A stretch of 64,000 nucleotides of DNA from Lancefieldella parvula (lineage in GTDB: Bacteria; Actinomycetota; Coriobacteriia; Coriobacteriales; Atopobiaceae): assembly GCA_023300185.1 (NCBI GenBank), contig CP097092.1:744001-808000 (forward strand). Reading direction: 5' to 3'. The stretch's first letter is position 1. The number at the start of each line of letters is the position of its first letter. The notes below the pieces were generated by a model. It did no database searches and was not told the DNA's origin. It saw only the letters and a list, made by a program, of their open reading frames with translations. A program made the position numbers and the translations under genes. Shown here one piece after another: positions 33,250-41,749 of the stretch.

Positions 33250-35694
33250 ATGTCATTGCAGGGTACTGAAGGTAAGAAAAGTGTACGTTTAGAAGAAACG
33301 TATGAAGGTCTGACATCAAAAGAAGTTGCAGAAAGAGTTTCTGCAGGTAAAGTTAACACTAATACAGACGTCAAAACTAAATCTATTGCTCAGATTGTTG
33401 CAGAGCACAGTCTTACGCTCTTTAACATAGTTAATGTTTTGATGGCGCTGCTTGTTGTTGTAACGGGACAGTACAGAAATGCACTGTTCATGACCGTAGT
33501 TCTTGCAAACCTGATCATAGGTATTGTGCAAGAGATTCGCGCAAAACGCATGATTGACCGTCTGTCTCTTATGACAGCTCAGAGTGTTTGTGTAATTCGT
33601 GACGGAAAAGATACCTTTATCAAACCAGACGAGCTTGTCATCGATGATCTTGTGCGTTTGAAGACGGGCAATCAAATTCCTGCTGACAGTATTCTTGTAT
33701 CAGAGCACGTAAGCGTTGACGAAAGCCTTCTAACTGGTGAGGCAGAGCCCGTGCAAAAGACCACGGGAGACGAGCTTCTCTCTGGTAGTTTTGTCGAGAG
33801 GGGTAGTCTTGTTGGTAGGGTATGCCGTGTAGGTCAGGAAGGCTATGCTGCGCGTATTAACGCAGAAGCTAAGTTTGTAAAAGAAATCAACTCAGAGATT
33901 CTTACCACCATTAAGTCGATTATTCGCGCAGGTTCCATTGCATTGATTCCGCTGGGTATTGGTCTTTTTGTTCGTACCTATTTCATTGGTAACGCCGATT
34001 TAAATGAAGCGCTTCTTTCGATGATTGCTGCCGTTATTGGCATGATTCCTCAAGGACTCGTTCTTCTCACCAGCTCGGTTCTTGCTATTGCAACCATTAG
34101 GCTTGGCCAGAAAAATGTTTTGGTTCAGCAGCAATACTGCATCGAAACGCTGGCACGCGTAGATACCCTTTGTTTGGACAAGACGGGTACTATCACCACG
34201 GGAAACATGGAAGTTGCTCGTGTTTTGGATGCTTCATTTACGCCAATTACTGAGGCTGCGGGCGCTCTGCAAGCGGCTGTAAACGTTGTCGGCGCAAATA
34301 AAGATGATGCCAACGACACGGCTACAGCAATTCTTGCGTATGCATCCAAGCAGGGGATTCAAAGCGAACGTTCTTCTCGCGTCGTGGCGTTTTCTTCCAA
34401 GAGAAAGTACTCTGGCTGTGTGACTGAGGACGGAGAGGCCTTTGTTATCGGTGCAGCTCAGTTTGTGCTTGGTCCTGAGGCGGCAGACGTAATTGCAGGC
34501 TCCGATGCGTTTGCATCCATTGAACGCGTGCTGGTTGCCTGCCGCGTTGACGGCTTTGACCAAAACGACGCTTTGCAGGGAACGCCTCAGCTCCTGGGTT
34601 ATGTGGTGCTCAGGGACCAGATTAGAGAGACCGCTCCACAAACCATTGCGTACTTCCTTGAGCAAGGCGTTGACCTGCGTGTTATTTCAGGCGACGACCC
34701 TCGTACCGTCTCTGCTATTGCTGAGCGCGCGGGAGTCCCTCATGCCGACGGTTGGGTAGACGCAACTACGCTGCACACAGAAGCAGATATTTCTGCAGCT
34801 GTCGAGAAGTACCATGTATTTGGTCGCGTTACGCCAGAGCAGAAGCGCGAGCTTGTTATTGCACTCCAGAATCTTGGCCACACTGTTGCCATGACCGGCG
34901 ACGGCGTCAACGATATCTTGGCGCTGAGGCAGTCGGACTGTTCTATTTCTGTTGCTTCTGGTTCTGCTGCGGCTAGAAATGTTGCAGAGATTGTTCTGGC
35001 AGACAACGATTTTGCCCATATGCCAGAAGTTGTTGCCGAGGGAAGGCGCTCTATTAACAACCTCCAGCGATCTGCTGCGCTCATTCTTGTAAAGACGGTT
35101 TATACTGCGGCTTTAGCGCTCTATTGCATTATTGCGCCACCATACCCCTTTATTCCTGTTCAGATGTCGCTGCTTTCATTTGCAACCGTTGGCCTGCCAT
35201 CGTTTGTGTTGGCGCTTGAGCCAAATCACGATCGCGTAAAGGGCAACTTCCTGGTCAACATTTTGCGCAAGTCACTACCTGCTTCTATTGCGGTAACTAT
35301 CACGCTTGCGCTTCTTATGACTGCAGGTCATCTGTTTAAGTTGAACCTGTCTCAGGTGTCTACGATGGCGCTTATCACTACCGCAACAGTTGGTTTTGCG
35401 CTGCTCAGAAGGATTTCTTTGCCGCTTACCAAGCTCCGCATTGCACTTCTTGTTGTATGTATTGCCATTGTTGTTGGCGGATGTACAGTGGCGCAGGACT
35501 TCTTCCGTATTGCACCGCTTACCCCACGCATCTTGCCATACTTGGCACTTTGTCTGGTGATTTCCGTTATCATCTTCAACAGAATTTCCGAGCGTTACAT
35601 TCACAACTATGCAAAGGATCGATTCTTTGACCTGGTTGTGAGATTAATGGGAGGAAAGTCAACTTATAGCTCTTCTGCTGATACAAACGATTAA
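33250..35694 (+). CDS. P-type cation-transporting ATPase (CtpE-like)
   Basis: An 814-residue membrane ATPase. The phosphorylated Asp310 is in LCLDKTGTITTG, the actuator TGE motif in LLTGEAEPV, and the hinge in MTGDGVNDILALRQSDC. Eight to ten membrane helices flank these, with GMIPQGLVLLTSSVLAI forming the helix before the P-domain. The GRRSINNLQRSAALILVKT region after the hinge is characteristic of the CtpE-type subfamily, for which calcium transport has been proposed in mycobacteria. The N-terminal metal-binding domain of heavy-metal pumps is absent. GGAG lies upstream of the ATG. Ion specificity is inference. Confidence 0.9.
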   Translation: MSLQGTEGKKSVRLEETYEGLTSKEVAERVSAGKVNTNTDVKTKSIAQIVAEHSLTLFNIVNVLMALLVVVTGQYRNALFMTVVLANLIIGIVQEIRAKRMIDRLSLMTAQSVCVIRDGKDTFIKPDELVIDDLVRLKTGNQIPADSILVSEHVSVDESLLTGEAEPVQKTTGDELLSGSFVERGSLVGRVCRVGQEGYAARINAEAKFVKEINSEILTTIKSIIRAGSIALIPLGIGLFVRTYFIGNADLNEALLSMIAAVIGMIPQGLVLLTSSVLAIATIRLGQKNVLVQQQYCIETLARVDTLCLDKTGTITTGNMEVARVLDASFTPITEAAGALQAAVNVVGANKDDANDTATAILAYASKQGIQSERSSRVVAFSSKRKYSGCVTEDGEAFVIGAAQFVLGPEAADVIAGSDAFASIERVLVACRVDGFDQNDALQGTPQLLGYVVLRDQIRETAPQTIAYFLEQGVDLRVISGDDPRTVSAIAERAGVPHADGWVDATTLHTEADISAAVEKYHVFGRVTPEQKRELVIALQNLGHTVAMTGDGVNDILALRQSDCSISVASGSAAARNVAEIVLADNDFAHMPEVVAEGRRSINNLQRSAALILVKTVYTAALALYCIIAPPYPFIPVQMSLLSFATVGLPSFVLALEPNHDRVKGNFLVNILRKSLPASIAVTITLALLMTAGHLFKLNLSQVSTMALITTATVGFALLRRISLPLTKLRIALLVVCIAIVVGGCTVAQDFFRIAPLTPRILPYLALCLVISVIIFNRISERYIHNYAKDRFFDLVVRLMGGKSTYSSSADTND

Positions 35695-35727
35695 ACTGAA
35701 GCACAAGCAAAGAGTTGTGGAGGGTGT

Positions 35728-36849
35728 ATGCGTTGTCCAAACTGTGGATCTGAGGTCGATGAAGGGGCTTTAACCTGCCCTCATTGTCAGATTGATCTAA
35801 GTTTGACCCAAAGGATTCCTGTTACTCAAGCTCACTGGTGCCCTCATTGCGGCGCCTTGGTGCCTGCTGCTGCAGAAAGCTGTCCAAAGTGCGGTCTTCC
35901 TTTGCCACAGGCAGTGCCCGCTGCTCGTCCCGCGCGAGCCATCAGGCCTACGCGCAACATTTCGCTCCCAGAGATTGACGCCGCTCCAGCGCCTGGCGAG
36001 AAACACGATCCACTCGCAGATGCAGACCCTAATGCATCATCTTCTGCTGCAGCAGATCCTACTGTTTTGCAACAAATGCCAGCCGACAACGCTGACCCAG
36101 ACGCTACCAGCGCGTTTGCCTCGGTAAGTCGCAGACCAGCTCCTCGTTTTGAGTCTGCAATTCCTTCCGAGCCTTCAAAAGAGAACCTTCCTGAGGCAGA
36201 AGGAATCCCTCGTACACGCGTTATTCTGCTCTCAGCTCTTCTTGTCACAACGCTGGTAGTAGCTGCAATCTTTGTCATTACGCACCCGTGGGACCCTCAG
36301 GCAACCGATAATCGTGCAAAGGTTGAGGCTCCAGTCTCATCTACTCCCACTACCACTCCTGTTACGCATCTCACGGGACAAGATACCAGTGCAACTCAGC
36401 AAAATACAAGTTCGGATGCTGTTTTTGATGCACTTAATAGCGATTATCAGAAGCTGGGCGATCTCTCAAAGCGCCTTGATGATAACGAGAAAACCTTTGA
36501 TCAGCTTGCCATTACTGGCTCTGATCAAGAGCGTGCTGATGCTCAGCAGGAAGCAGAGCAGATTTCGCTGGATATCAGTAACGTCATCTCTGACCTTTCA
36601 AGCCTTGACGACTCCAACGGAAACTATCGTCAGACTATTGAAAATCTTACTAAGTTGGGTAACTGGCTTCGCAATCGCTCTGATGCTTTGAGCGAGGGAT
36701 GGAAGCGCTCTGTGGCTTCTTCTAATCCTTCTCAGGACAAAGAGCACATCTTGGCACCAGTTGATAACATCAGAGACTCAAGTGGTTCCAGCTCATACCA
36801 GAAACTTTTTGATGAAAATTACGTGAATTGGAAGCCACAAAAGCAGTAA
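35728..36849 (+). CDS. Double zinc-ribbon membrane protein
   Basis: A 373-residue protein with two N-terminal zinc ribbons: C3-C6-C17-C20 and C38-C41-C52-C55. A Pro/Ala-rich linker follows to about residue 160, then one membrane helix (VILLSALLVTTLVVAAIFVI) and an outer Ser/Thr-rich and helical segment (about 200-373) with coiled-coil character near KLGDLSKRLDDNEKTFDQL. The ribbons should be cytoplasmic. Similar architectures are common in actinobacteria and have no defined role. GGAGG precedes the ATG; it lies 33 bases after the ATPase gene and may be co-transcribed. Confidence 0.8.
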   Translation: MRCPNCGSEVDEGALTCPHCQIDLSLTQRIPVTQAHWCPHCGALVPAAAESCPKCGLPLPQAVPAARPARAIRPTRNISLPEIDAAPAPGEKHDPLADADPNASSSAAADPTVLQQMPADNADPDATSAFASVSRRPAPRFESAIPSEPSKENLPEAEGIPRTRVILLSALLVTTLVVAAIFVITHPWDPQATDNRAKVEAPVSSTPTTTPVTHLTGQDTSATQQNTSSDAVFDALNSDYQKLGDLSKRLDDNEKTFDQLAITGSDQERADAQQEAEQISLDISNVISDLSSLDDSNGNYRQTIENLTKLGNWLRNRSDALSEGWKRSVASSNPSQDKEHILAPVDNIRDSSGSSSYQKLFDENYVNWKPQKQ

Positions 36850-36987
36850 AAATCTACCGTTCAGCTGCTTTAATTTCAAAAATCTCATCATACTGGTAAA
36901 ATAATTAGGTTAGAAAAGAAGTTCTTTATTACTAAGGGTTTCTCGCGTTTTCTTCTTCTCTTAGATGTAAAGAAGCTTGGAGGAATT

Positions 36988-37527
36988 ATGTTTGGACTTG
37001 ATCCATTGTATACACCAGAGCGCCAGGTCACTGGTACTGAGGTAGCCGTCTTTGATACCAACAAGGGAATCATTAAGGTTCAGCTTGACGGTAAGGGCGC
37101 GCCTATTCATGTAGCTAACTTCTGCGAGCTTGCAGAGTCTGGCTTCTATGACGATACCAAGTTCCACCGTCTTGTTCCTGGCTTTGTTCTTCAGGGCGGA
37201 GATCCAAATACTCGTGAGATGAGTGTTGAGGACGTTATTTTTGGCAACCCTGGTCCTGATGGAATTCCTGGTACCGGTGGTCCTGGTTATCGCATCAAAG
37301 AGGAGTTCACCACTAATCCTAATAACTCCCACGTTGATGGTGCCCTTGCTATGGCTCGTTCTCAAGATCCAAATTCTGCGGGTTCGCAGTTCTATTTCTG
37401 TCTTGGTCCACAGCATGGCTTGGATTCCGGTTACACCGTATTTGGTACAACTATCGAGGGAATGGACGTCATTTCCCAGTTAAAGGTTGGCGATATCGTC
37501 AATTCCATTAGAATTGAAAACGCTTAA
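36988..37527 (+). CDS. Cyclophilin-type peptidyl-prolyl isomerase
   Basis: A 179-residue cytosolic cyclophilin. FHRLVPGFVLQGGDP carries the active-site Arg and Phe region, MARSQDPNSAGSQFYFCL the substrate groove, and DSGYTVFGTTIEGMDVI the C-terminal core. There is an insertion of about 20 residues after GGDP (REMSVEDVIFGNPGPDGIPG), as in some Gram-positive cyclophilins. No signal peptide is seen. GGAGG precedes the ATG. The downstream TPR gene starts 31 bases after its stop. Confidence 0.93.
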   Translation: MFGLDPLYTPERQVTGTEVAVFDTNKGIIKVQLDGKGAPIHVANFCELAESGFYDDTKFHRLVPGFVLQGGDPNTREMSVEDVIFGNPGPDGIPGTGGPGYRIKEEFTTNPNNSHVDGALAMARSQDPNSAGSQFYFCLGPQHGLDSGYTVFGTTIEGMDVISQLKVGDIVNSIRIENA

Positions 37528-37558
37528 AGCCAAGTCGCACAAACTCTTGGAGGATATT

Positions 37559-38962
37559 GTGAATCAACAGGCATTTGAGTTAGGTAAATCTGCATATGAT
37601 CAGGGCGACTGGTTTGTAGCTATCAGTCAGTTTGATGTGGCTAAAGAGCCAGGCGAGGTAAACGGTCAGATTGACCACCTGCTTGGTAACGCATATATGA
37701 AGCTTGGCCAGTTTGATTCTGCCGCTTCTGCCTATAAGTCAGCACTTGCTGATACGTCATATGGCAAGGTTGGCGCACTCTCCACAAACCAGGGCCGCGC
37801 TCTTCTGGCTGCTGGTAGGGTACAGGAGGCAATTGCCGCCCTTACTAACGCTGTCCAGGACGTCTCTTACGCAACACCATATAAGGCACAGCTTGCCCTT
37901 GGTTCTGCTTACGAGAAAATCGGTGATATTCGCAACGCCGGTATTGCTTACAGAAACGCTGCAGTAGACGAGAAGAACCCTAATCCTTCATCTGCACTCT
38001 GCAGTCTTGGTGCATGCTTTATGGGTCTGAACAGACCTGTTGATGCAGTTGAGGCATATCGCACTGCACTTGATTTTGCTAATCCTTTGGAGAACTCCAA
38101 TAAGATTTATGCAGATCTTGGTCTTGCATATGTTGCAGCTAATCGCATGTCTGAGGCGGTTGATGCCTTTACTCACGCAACCGCAGATGGCAGCTTTGTC
38201 CTGTCTAATCAGCAGCAGTCTGCTTTTGATGCTGCTCGTAAGGCAATTACTGCAATGACTTCTGGTAAGCCATCTGAGACCGATGCCTTCCTTCAGGCAG
38301 CTGGCTATGGTGCCTACGATCCACTGGATCCTACAGGTATGTCCGGCGAGCTCATTCCTTCTGCAGAAGACACTGGCTTCTTCCAGATTACTGAGCAGGA
38401 GATTATTGAGCAGGATAAGAAGGACAAGAAGATTAGGCGTAAGCATCGCCATACCGGCCTTAAGGTCTTTATTACTATTCTTATTTTGCTTATCTTGGCT
38501 GTTGGTGGCGCTGGTTATGCTTACTATCGTGGCTATGGATGGCCAACCCAGCAGTCTGTTGTTCAGGATATTTTCAACGCTAAGGCACAGGGCACCGATA
38601 TTGGTCGCTATGTCTCTAGCTCTGTTTCTAGCACCACGCTTCAGCAGATTTCTAACAGCCTGCCATCAAGCTCTGCTGTCACCATCAACGGTGTTGACCA
38701 GAGCATGACTCACTCAACAGTAAACGCTTCTGTCAGTCTTTCTAACGGCGGAAACGTTGACTACACCATTGAGCTTGTTCGTGATGGTATTGGCTGGAAG
38801 GTGGCAAGCGTTACCACTTCGTATGTCAGCCAGAACAATCAGAACTCCGGTACAACTTCTGGTACCAACGGTTCTAACTCGGGAACTACCTCTGGAACTA
38901 ATGGATCTAACTCCTCAAATTCCTCCAATAGTTCCTCCAGCTCTTCAAAGTCTGGTAACTAG
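37559..38962 (+). CDS. TPR-repeat membrane protein with Ser/Asn-rich tail
   Basis: A 467-residue protein. The N-terminal ~270 residues hold about six tetratricopeptide repeats (e.g. QIDHLLGNAYMKLGQFDSAA and LALGSAYEKIGDIRNAGIAY). A basic stretch (KKDKKIRRKHRHTG) precedes one membrane helix (FITILILLILAVGGAGYAYY), then an outer domain and a low-complexity tail with two copies of NSGTTSGTNGS followed by Ser runs. GTG at 37559 with GGAGG five bases upstream is the likely start; the open frame extends upstream into the cyclophilin gene. It lies just before mreB, so it might scaffold the elongation machinery; this is inference. Confidence 0.82.
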   Translation: MNQQAFELGKSAYDQGDWFVAISQFDVAKEPGEVNGQIDHLLGNAYMKLGQFDSAASAYKSALADTSYGKVGALSTNQGRALLAAGRVQEAIAALTNAVQDVSYATPYKAQLALGSAYEKIGDIRNAGIAYRNAAVDEKNPNPSSALCSLGACFMGLNRPVDAVEAYRTALDFANPLENSNKIYADLGLAYVAANRMSEAVDAFTHATADGSFVLSNQQQSAFDAARKAITAMTSGKPSETDAFLQAAGYGAYDPLDPTGMSGELIPSAEDTGFFQITEQEIIEQDKKDKKIRRKHRHTGLKVFITILILLILAVGGAGYAYYRGYGWPTQQSVVQDIFNAKAQGTDIGRYVSSSVSSTTLQQISNSLPSSSAVTINGVDQSMTHSTVNASVSLSNGGNVDYTIELVRDGIGWKVASVTTSYVSQNNQNSGTTSGTNGSNSGTTSGTNGSNSSNSSNSSSSSSKSGN

Positions 38963-39032
38963 TACTAAACTGTTTTAACCGTTCTTTCTGCAGGATTATT
39001 ACGCACACGCGTAGCACGTTTGATTGGATATC

Positions 39033-40076
39033 ATGTCTATCTTCGATTCGCTCTTCGGAGAATATGGCGGAGACCTAGCCATCGATTTGGGAACTGCAAA
39101 CACCCTTGTTGCAGTTCGTGGTCAGGGTATTGTCATCAATGAGCCATCGGTTGTTGCAATCGATAAAAGCGAGAGCCGCGTTCTGGCTGTTGGCGCTGAT
39201 GCAAAGCGCATGATTGGCCGTACTCCTGGCTCCATCATTGCTGAGCGCCCTCTTAAAGACGGCGTCATTGCAGACTTTGATGTTACTGAGGTTATGCTTC
39301 GTTACTTCATCGAGAAGGCCCGTGAGCGCAAATATCCTTGGTCACCACGTCCACGCGTAGTTGTTTGCGTTCCTTCTGGCGTTACATCTGTCGAGAAACG
39401 CGCTGTTTTTGAAGCAACTATTCAGGCAGGCGCACGCCAGGCATTCTTGATTGAAGAGCCTATGGCTGCAGCTATTGGTGCAGACCTTCCAATTGAGGAT
39501 CCTACAGGTTCTATGGTTGTAGATATTGGTGGCGGTACTACCGAGGTTGCCGTTATCTCCATGGGCGGTATTGTTGTCTCGCAGTCCATCAGAACTGCAG
39601 GTGACGAGTTCGACCAGACTATTCTTGAGCACGTTCGTGATGCGTATAACCTCTCTATTGGTGAGCGCACCGCAGAAGATATCAAGATCAAAGTTGGTTC
39701 AGCAGCTCCTCTTGCAGAAGAGCTTGACGTTGAGGTAAACGGTCGTGACGTCATGAGCGGTCTTCCAAAGACAGTTCGTATTGAATCAGAAGAGATTCGT
39801 CGCGCTCTTGATCGTCCTCTTGATGAGGTCACTAAGGCTGTTAAAGATGCGCTTGATGTGACTCCACCAGATCTTGCATCTGATCTTATGTACTACGGTA
39901 TTTTGCTTACCGGTGGCGGCGGAATGCTTCGCGGTCTTGACCAGAGACTTCGTGAAGAGACTGGCGTTCCTGTTAACGTAAGCCCAACCGCTCTAGAAAA
40001 TGTTGTTACCGGTTGTGCAAAGGTTCTTGAGGCTAACGCATTGTCCGGTGGATTTGTTCAGAGTGCAGGCCAATAA
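39033..40076 (+). CDS. mreB: Rod shape-determining protein MreB
   Basis: A 347-residue bacterial actin that forms membrane-bound filaments guiding cell-wall synthesis. The phosphate loops DLAIDLGTANTLV and MVVDIGGGTTEVAVIS, and GILLTGGGGMLRGLDQRL for adenosine, are present, along with FLIEEPMAAAIGA and GERTAEDIKI. The start at 39033 matches the family N-terminus; a TTG three codons earlier is possible. It heads the mreBCD-pbp2-rodA operon. Confidence 0.96.
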   Translation: MSIFDSLFGEYGGDLAIDLGTANTLVAVRGQGIVINEPSVVAIDKSESRVLAVGADAKRMIGRTPGSIIAERPLKDGVIADFDVTEVMLRYFIEKARERKYPWSPRPRVVVCVPSGVTSVEKRAVFEATIQAGARQAFLIEEPMAAAIGADLPIEDPTGSMVVDIGGGTTEVAVISMGGIVVSQSIRTAGDEFDQTILEHVRDAYNLSIGERTAEDIKIKVGSAAPLAEELDVEVNGRDVMSGLPKTVRIESEEIRRALDRPLDEVTKAVKDALDVTPPDLASDLMYYGILLTGGGGMLRGLDQRLREETGVPVNVSPTALENVVTGCAKVLEANALSGGFVQSAGQ

Positions 40077-40078
40077 AT

Positions 40079-41170
40079 ATGCCATTGTCTCATCAGATCC
40101 AGGGTGCTTCAACAGGCCTTGGATCTAACAATAATAAGCATACGGGCGGCCGTAGTTTTATTATTCTTTCGCTGCTTTCAATTGTGTTATTGACGGTCAG
40201 CGCTCGTATGGGTACAGAAGGACCGCTCGAGATGGTTCGAGGCGGGTTCTCTACTATTACCATGCCTTTTAGAATGGCGGGTTCTGCTATTGCCATGCCT
40301 TTCCAGGGCATTGGTAACATTTTTAGTAACTTAACAGCAGATCAGCAAACGCTTTCTGACCTCAAGGCAGAAAACGAGCAACTGCGTTCAAGAAATGCAG
40401 AGCTAGAAGAGACAAACCAGTCCACGCAGCGTCTGCAGGGTCTTCTCGACCTTAAAAATACCTATAACCTGCAGTCTACGGGCGCTCGTGTCATCTCTGG
40501 TTCTACTGACTCGTTCAATAACACCATTGTGATTGACAAGGGAACTTCGTCCGGTCTGGCTGTTGGCATGCCTGTTGTCGATAGCGGCGGCGTTATTGGT
40601 CAGATTATTGAGTGCGGTCCTACAACCTCTACCGTTCGTCTTATTACTGACGAGAAGAGCGGTGTGGCTGCTATGGTTCAAAGCAGCCGAGCTCAGGGCA
40701 TGCTTATGGGTTCCGCCTCAAGGCAGATTACCCTTAACCTGATCAACACCAATCAGAAGGTTGCCGTAGGCGATACAGTTGTTACCAGCGGTCTTGGTGG
40801 CGTATTCCCTAAGGGCCTTCCTCTAGGTAAGGTTACCAGCGTTGAGGCAGCTCCAGGATCGCTCTATTACACCATTGTTGTTGAGCCTTATGGAAATGTC
40901 AGCACTAACGAGGAGGTAATGGTTATCACGTCTCTTTCTGAGGAGCAAAAAGCTACCGCAGATGATATTGCAGAGGCTGATAAGCAAAACACTCCAACAG
41001 CAACTGATTCTGACAGTAAGGATAAAGACTCAAAAGACGGATCCACTACGTCTTCATCTAATGGTTCAACTGGCAGCGGTTCAACAAACAACACAACAAA
41101 CACTCAGCAGAATGCAACAGTTGCTGCTCCAACGGGTAATACACAACATAACAGCGGAAGAACAGATTAA
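40079..41170 (+). CDS. mreC: Rod shape-determining protein MreC
   Basis: A 363-residue single-pass membrane protein. The helix SFIILSLLSIVLLTVSARM is followed by a coiled coil (LKAENEQLRSRNAELEETNQ, about residues 98-120) and the double beta-barrel domain with VIDKGTSSGLAVGMPVV and GLGGVFPKGLPLGKV. The C-terminal ~75 residues are a low-complexity Asp/Ser/Thr/Asn extension not usual for MreC. It begins two bases after the mreB stop. It links MreB filaments with PBP2 outside the membrane. Confidence 0.93.
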   Translation: MPLSHQIQGASTGLGSNNNKHTGGRSFIILSLLSIVLLTVSARMGTEGPLEMVRGGFSTITMPFRMAGSAIAMPFQGIGNIFSNLTADQQTLSDLKAENEQLRSRNAELEETNQSTQRLQGLLDLKNTYNLQSTGARVISGSTDSFNNTIVIDKGTSSGLAVGMPVVDSGGVIGQIIECGPTTSTVRLITDEKSGVAAMVQSSRAQGMLMGSASRQITLNLINTNQKVAVGDTVVTSGLGGVFPKGLPLGKVTSVEAAPGSLYYTIVVEPYGNVSTNEEVMVITSLSEEQKATADDIAEADKQNTPTATDSDSKDKDSKDGSTTSSSNGSTGSGSTNNTTNTQQNATVAAPTGNTQHNSGRTD

Positions 41171-41179
41171 GGGGGATGC

Positions 41180-41740
41180 ATGCAGGTTTCTGATAGAAAT
41201 AAAAACACACGCAGCATCGCCGTTCTTGCTGTTGTTTGCTTCATTTTGCAGATTATGCTTACACCACAGGTTTCTTTTGGTGGGGGAGTCATCAATTTTG
41301 CACTTATTTTCTCGGCAGCTATTGCGCTGAGATATGGTGGTAAAACCGGCGTGATATGCGGCTTTATTGCTGGTCTTATTTATGATTTAACTTCTCCTAA
41401 TCCTATTGGCCTCATGGCACTCTTGCTTGTGGTCAGTTCTTATTTCATGGGCCAAGAGGTAAGAGACAGAGTTTCTGGCAATTTTGGCACCTCTATGGGC
41501 TTTGTGGCGCTTCAGACCTTTGGCGTTACCTTTATGTACCAGCTCATCAACTCTTTGATTGGCTCTGGCGGCAACTTCTTTGAGGGACTGCTGTTTAAGT
41601 CTTTCCCCACCATGCTGTTCACTCTTTTGGCGGCTCTACCTGTTTTTTATGTGCTTTCGCATTCCCAAAGATCTCACTCTTCTTTGGGTGGAACAACGCT
41701 CTATCGCGGATCTCACCGAGCTCCACAGCGCCTTAAATAA
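41180..41740 (+). CDS. mreD: Rod shape-determining protein MreD
   Basis: A 186-residue protein with about five membrane helices, including IAVLAVVCFILQIML and the MreD-like IFSAAIALRYGGKTGVICGF, GLIYDLTSPNPIGLMAL. GGGGG precedes its ATG. Position between mreC and the PBP2 gene supports the call; MreD sequences are otherwise poorly conserved. Confidence 0.88.
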   Translation: MQVSDRNKNTRSIAVLAVVCFILQIMLTPQVSFGGGVINFALIFSAAIALRYGGKTGVICGFIAGLIYDLTSPNPIGLMALLLVVSSYFMGQEVRDRVSGNFGTSMGFVALQTFGVTFMYQLINSLIGSGGNFFEGLLFKSFPTMLFTLLAALPVFYVLSHSQRSHSSLGGTTLYRGSHRAPQRLK

Positions 41741-41749
41741 GGGGATAGT

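Noticed and set aside
38848..38905. Short tandem repeats near the end of the TPR gene considered as a CRISPR or phase-variable tract
   Set aside because: They are in-frame NSGTTSGTNGS coding repeats, with only two units and no spacer structure.
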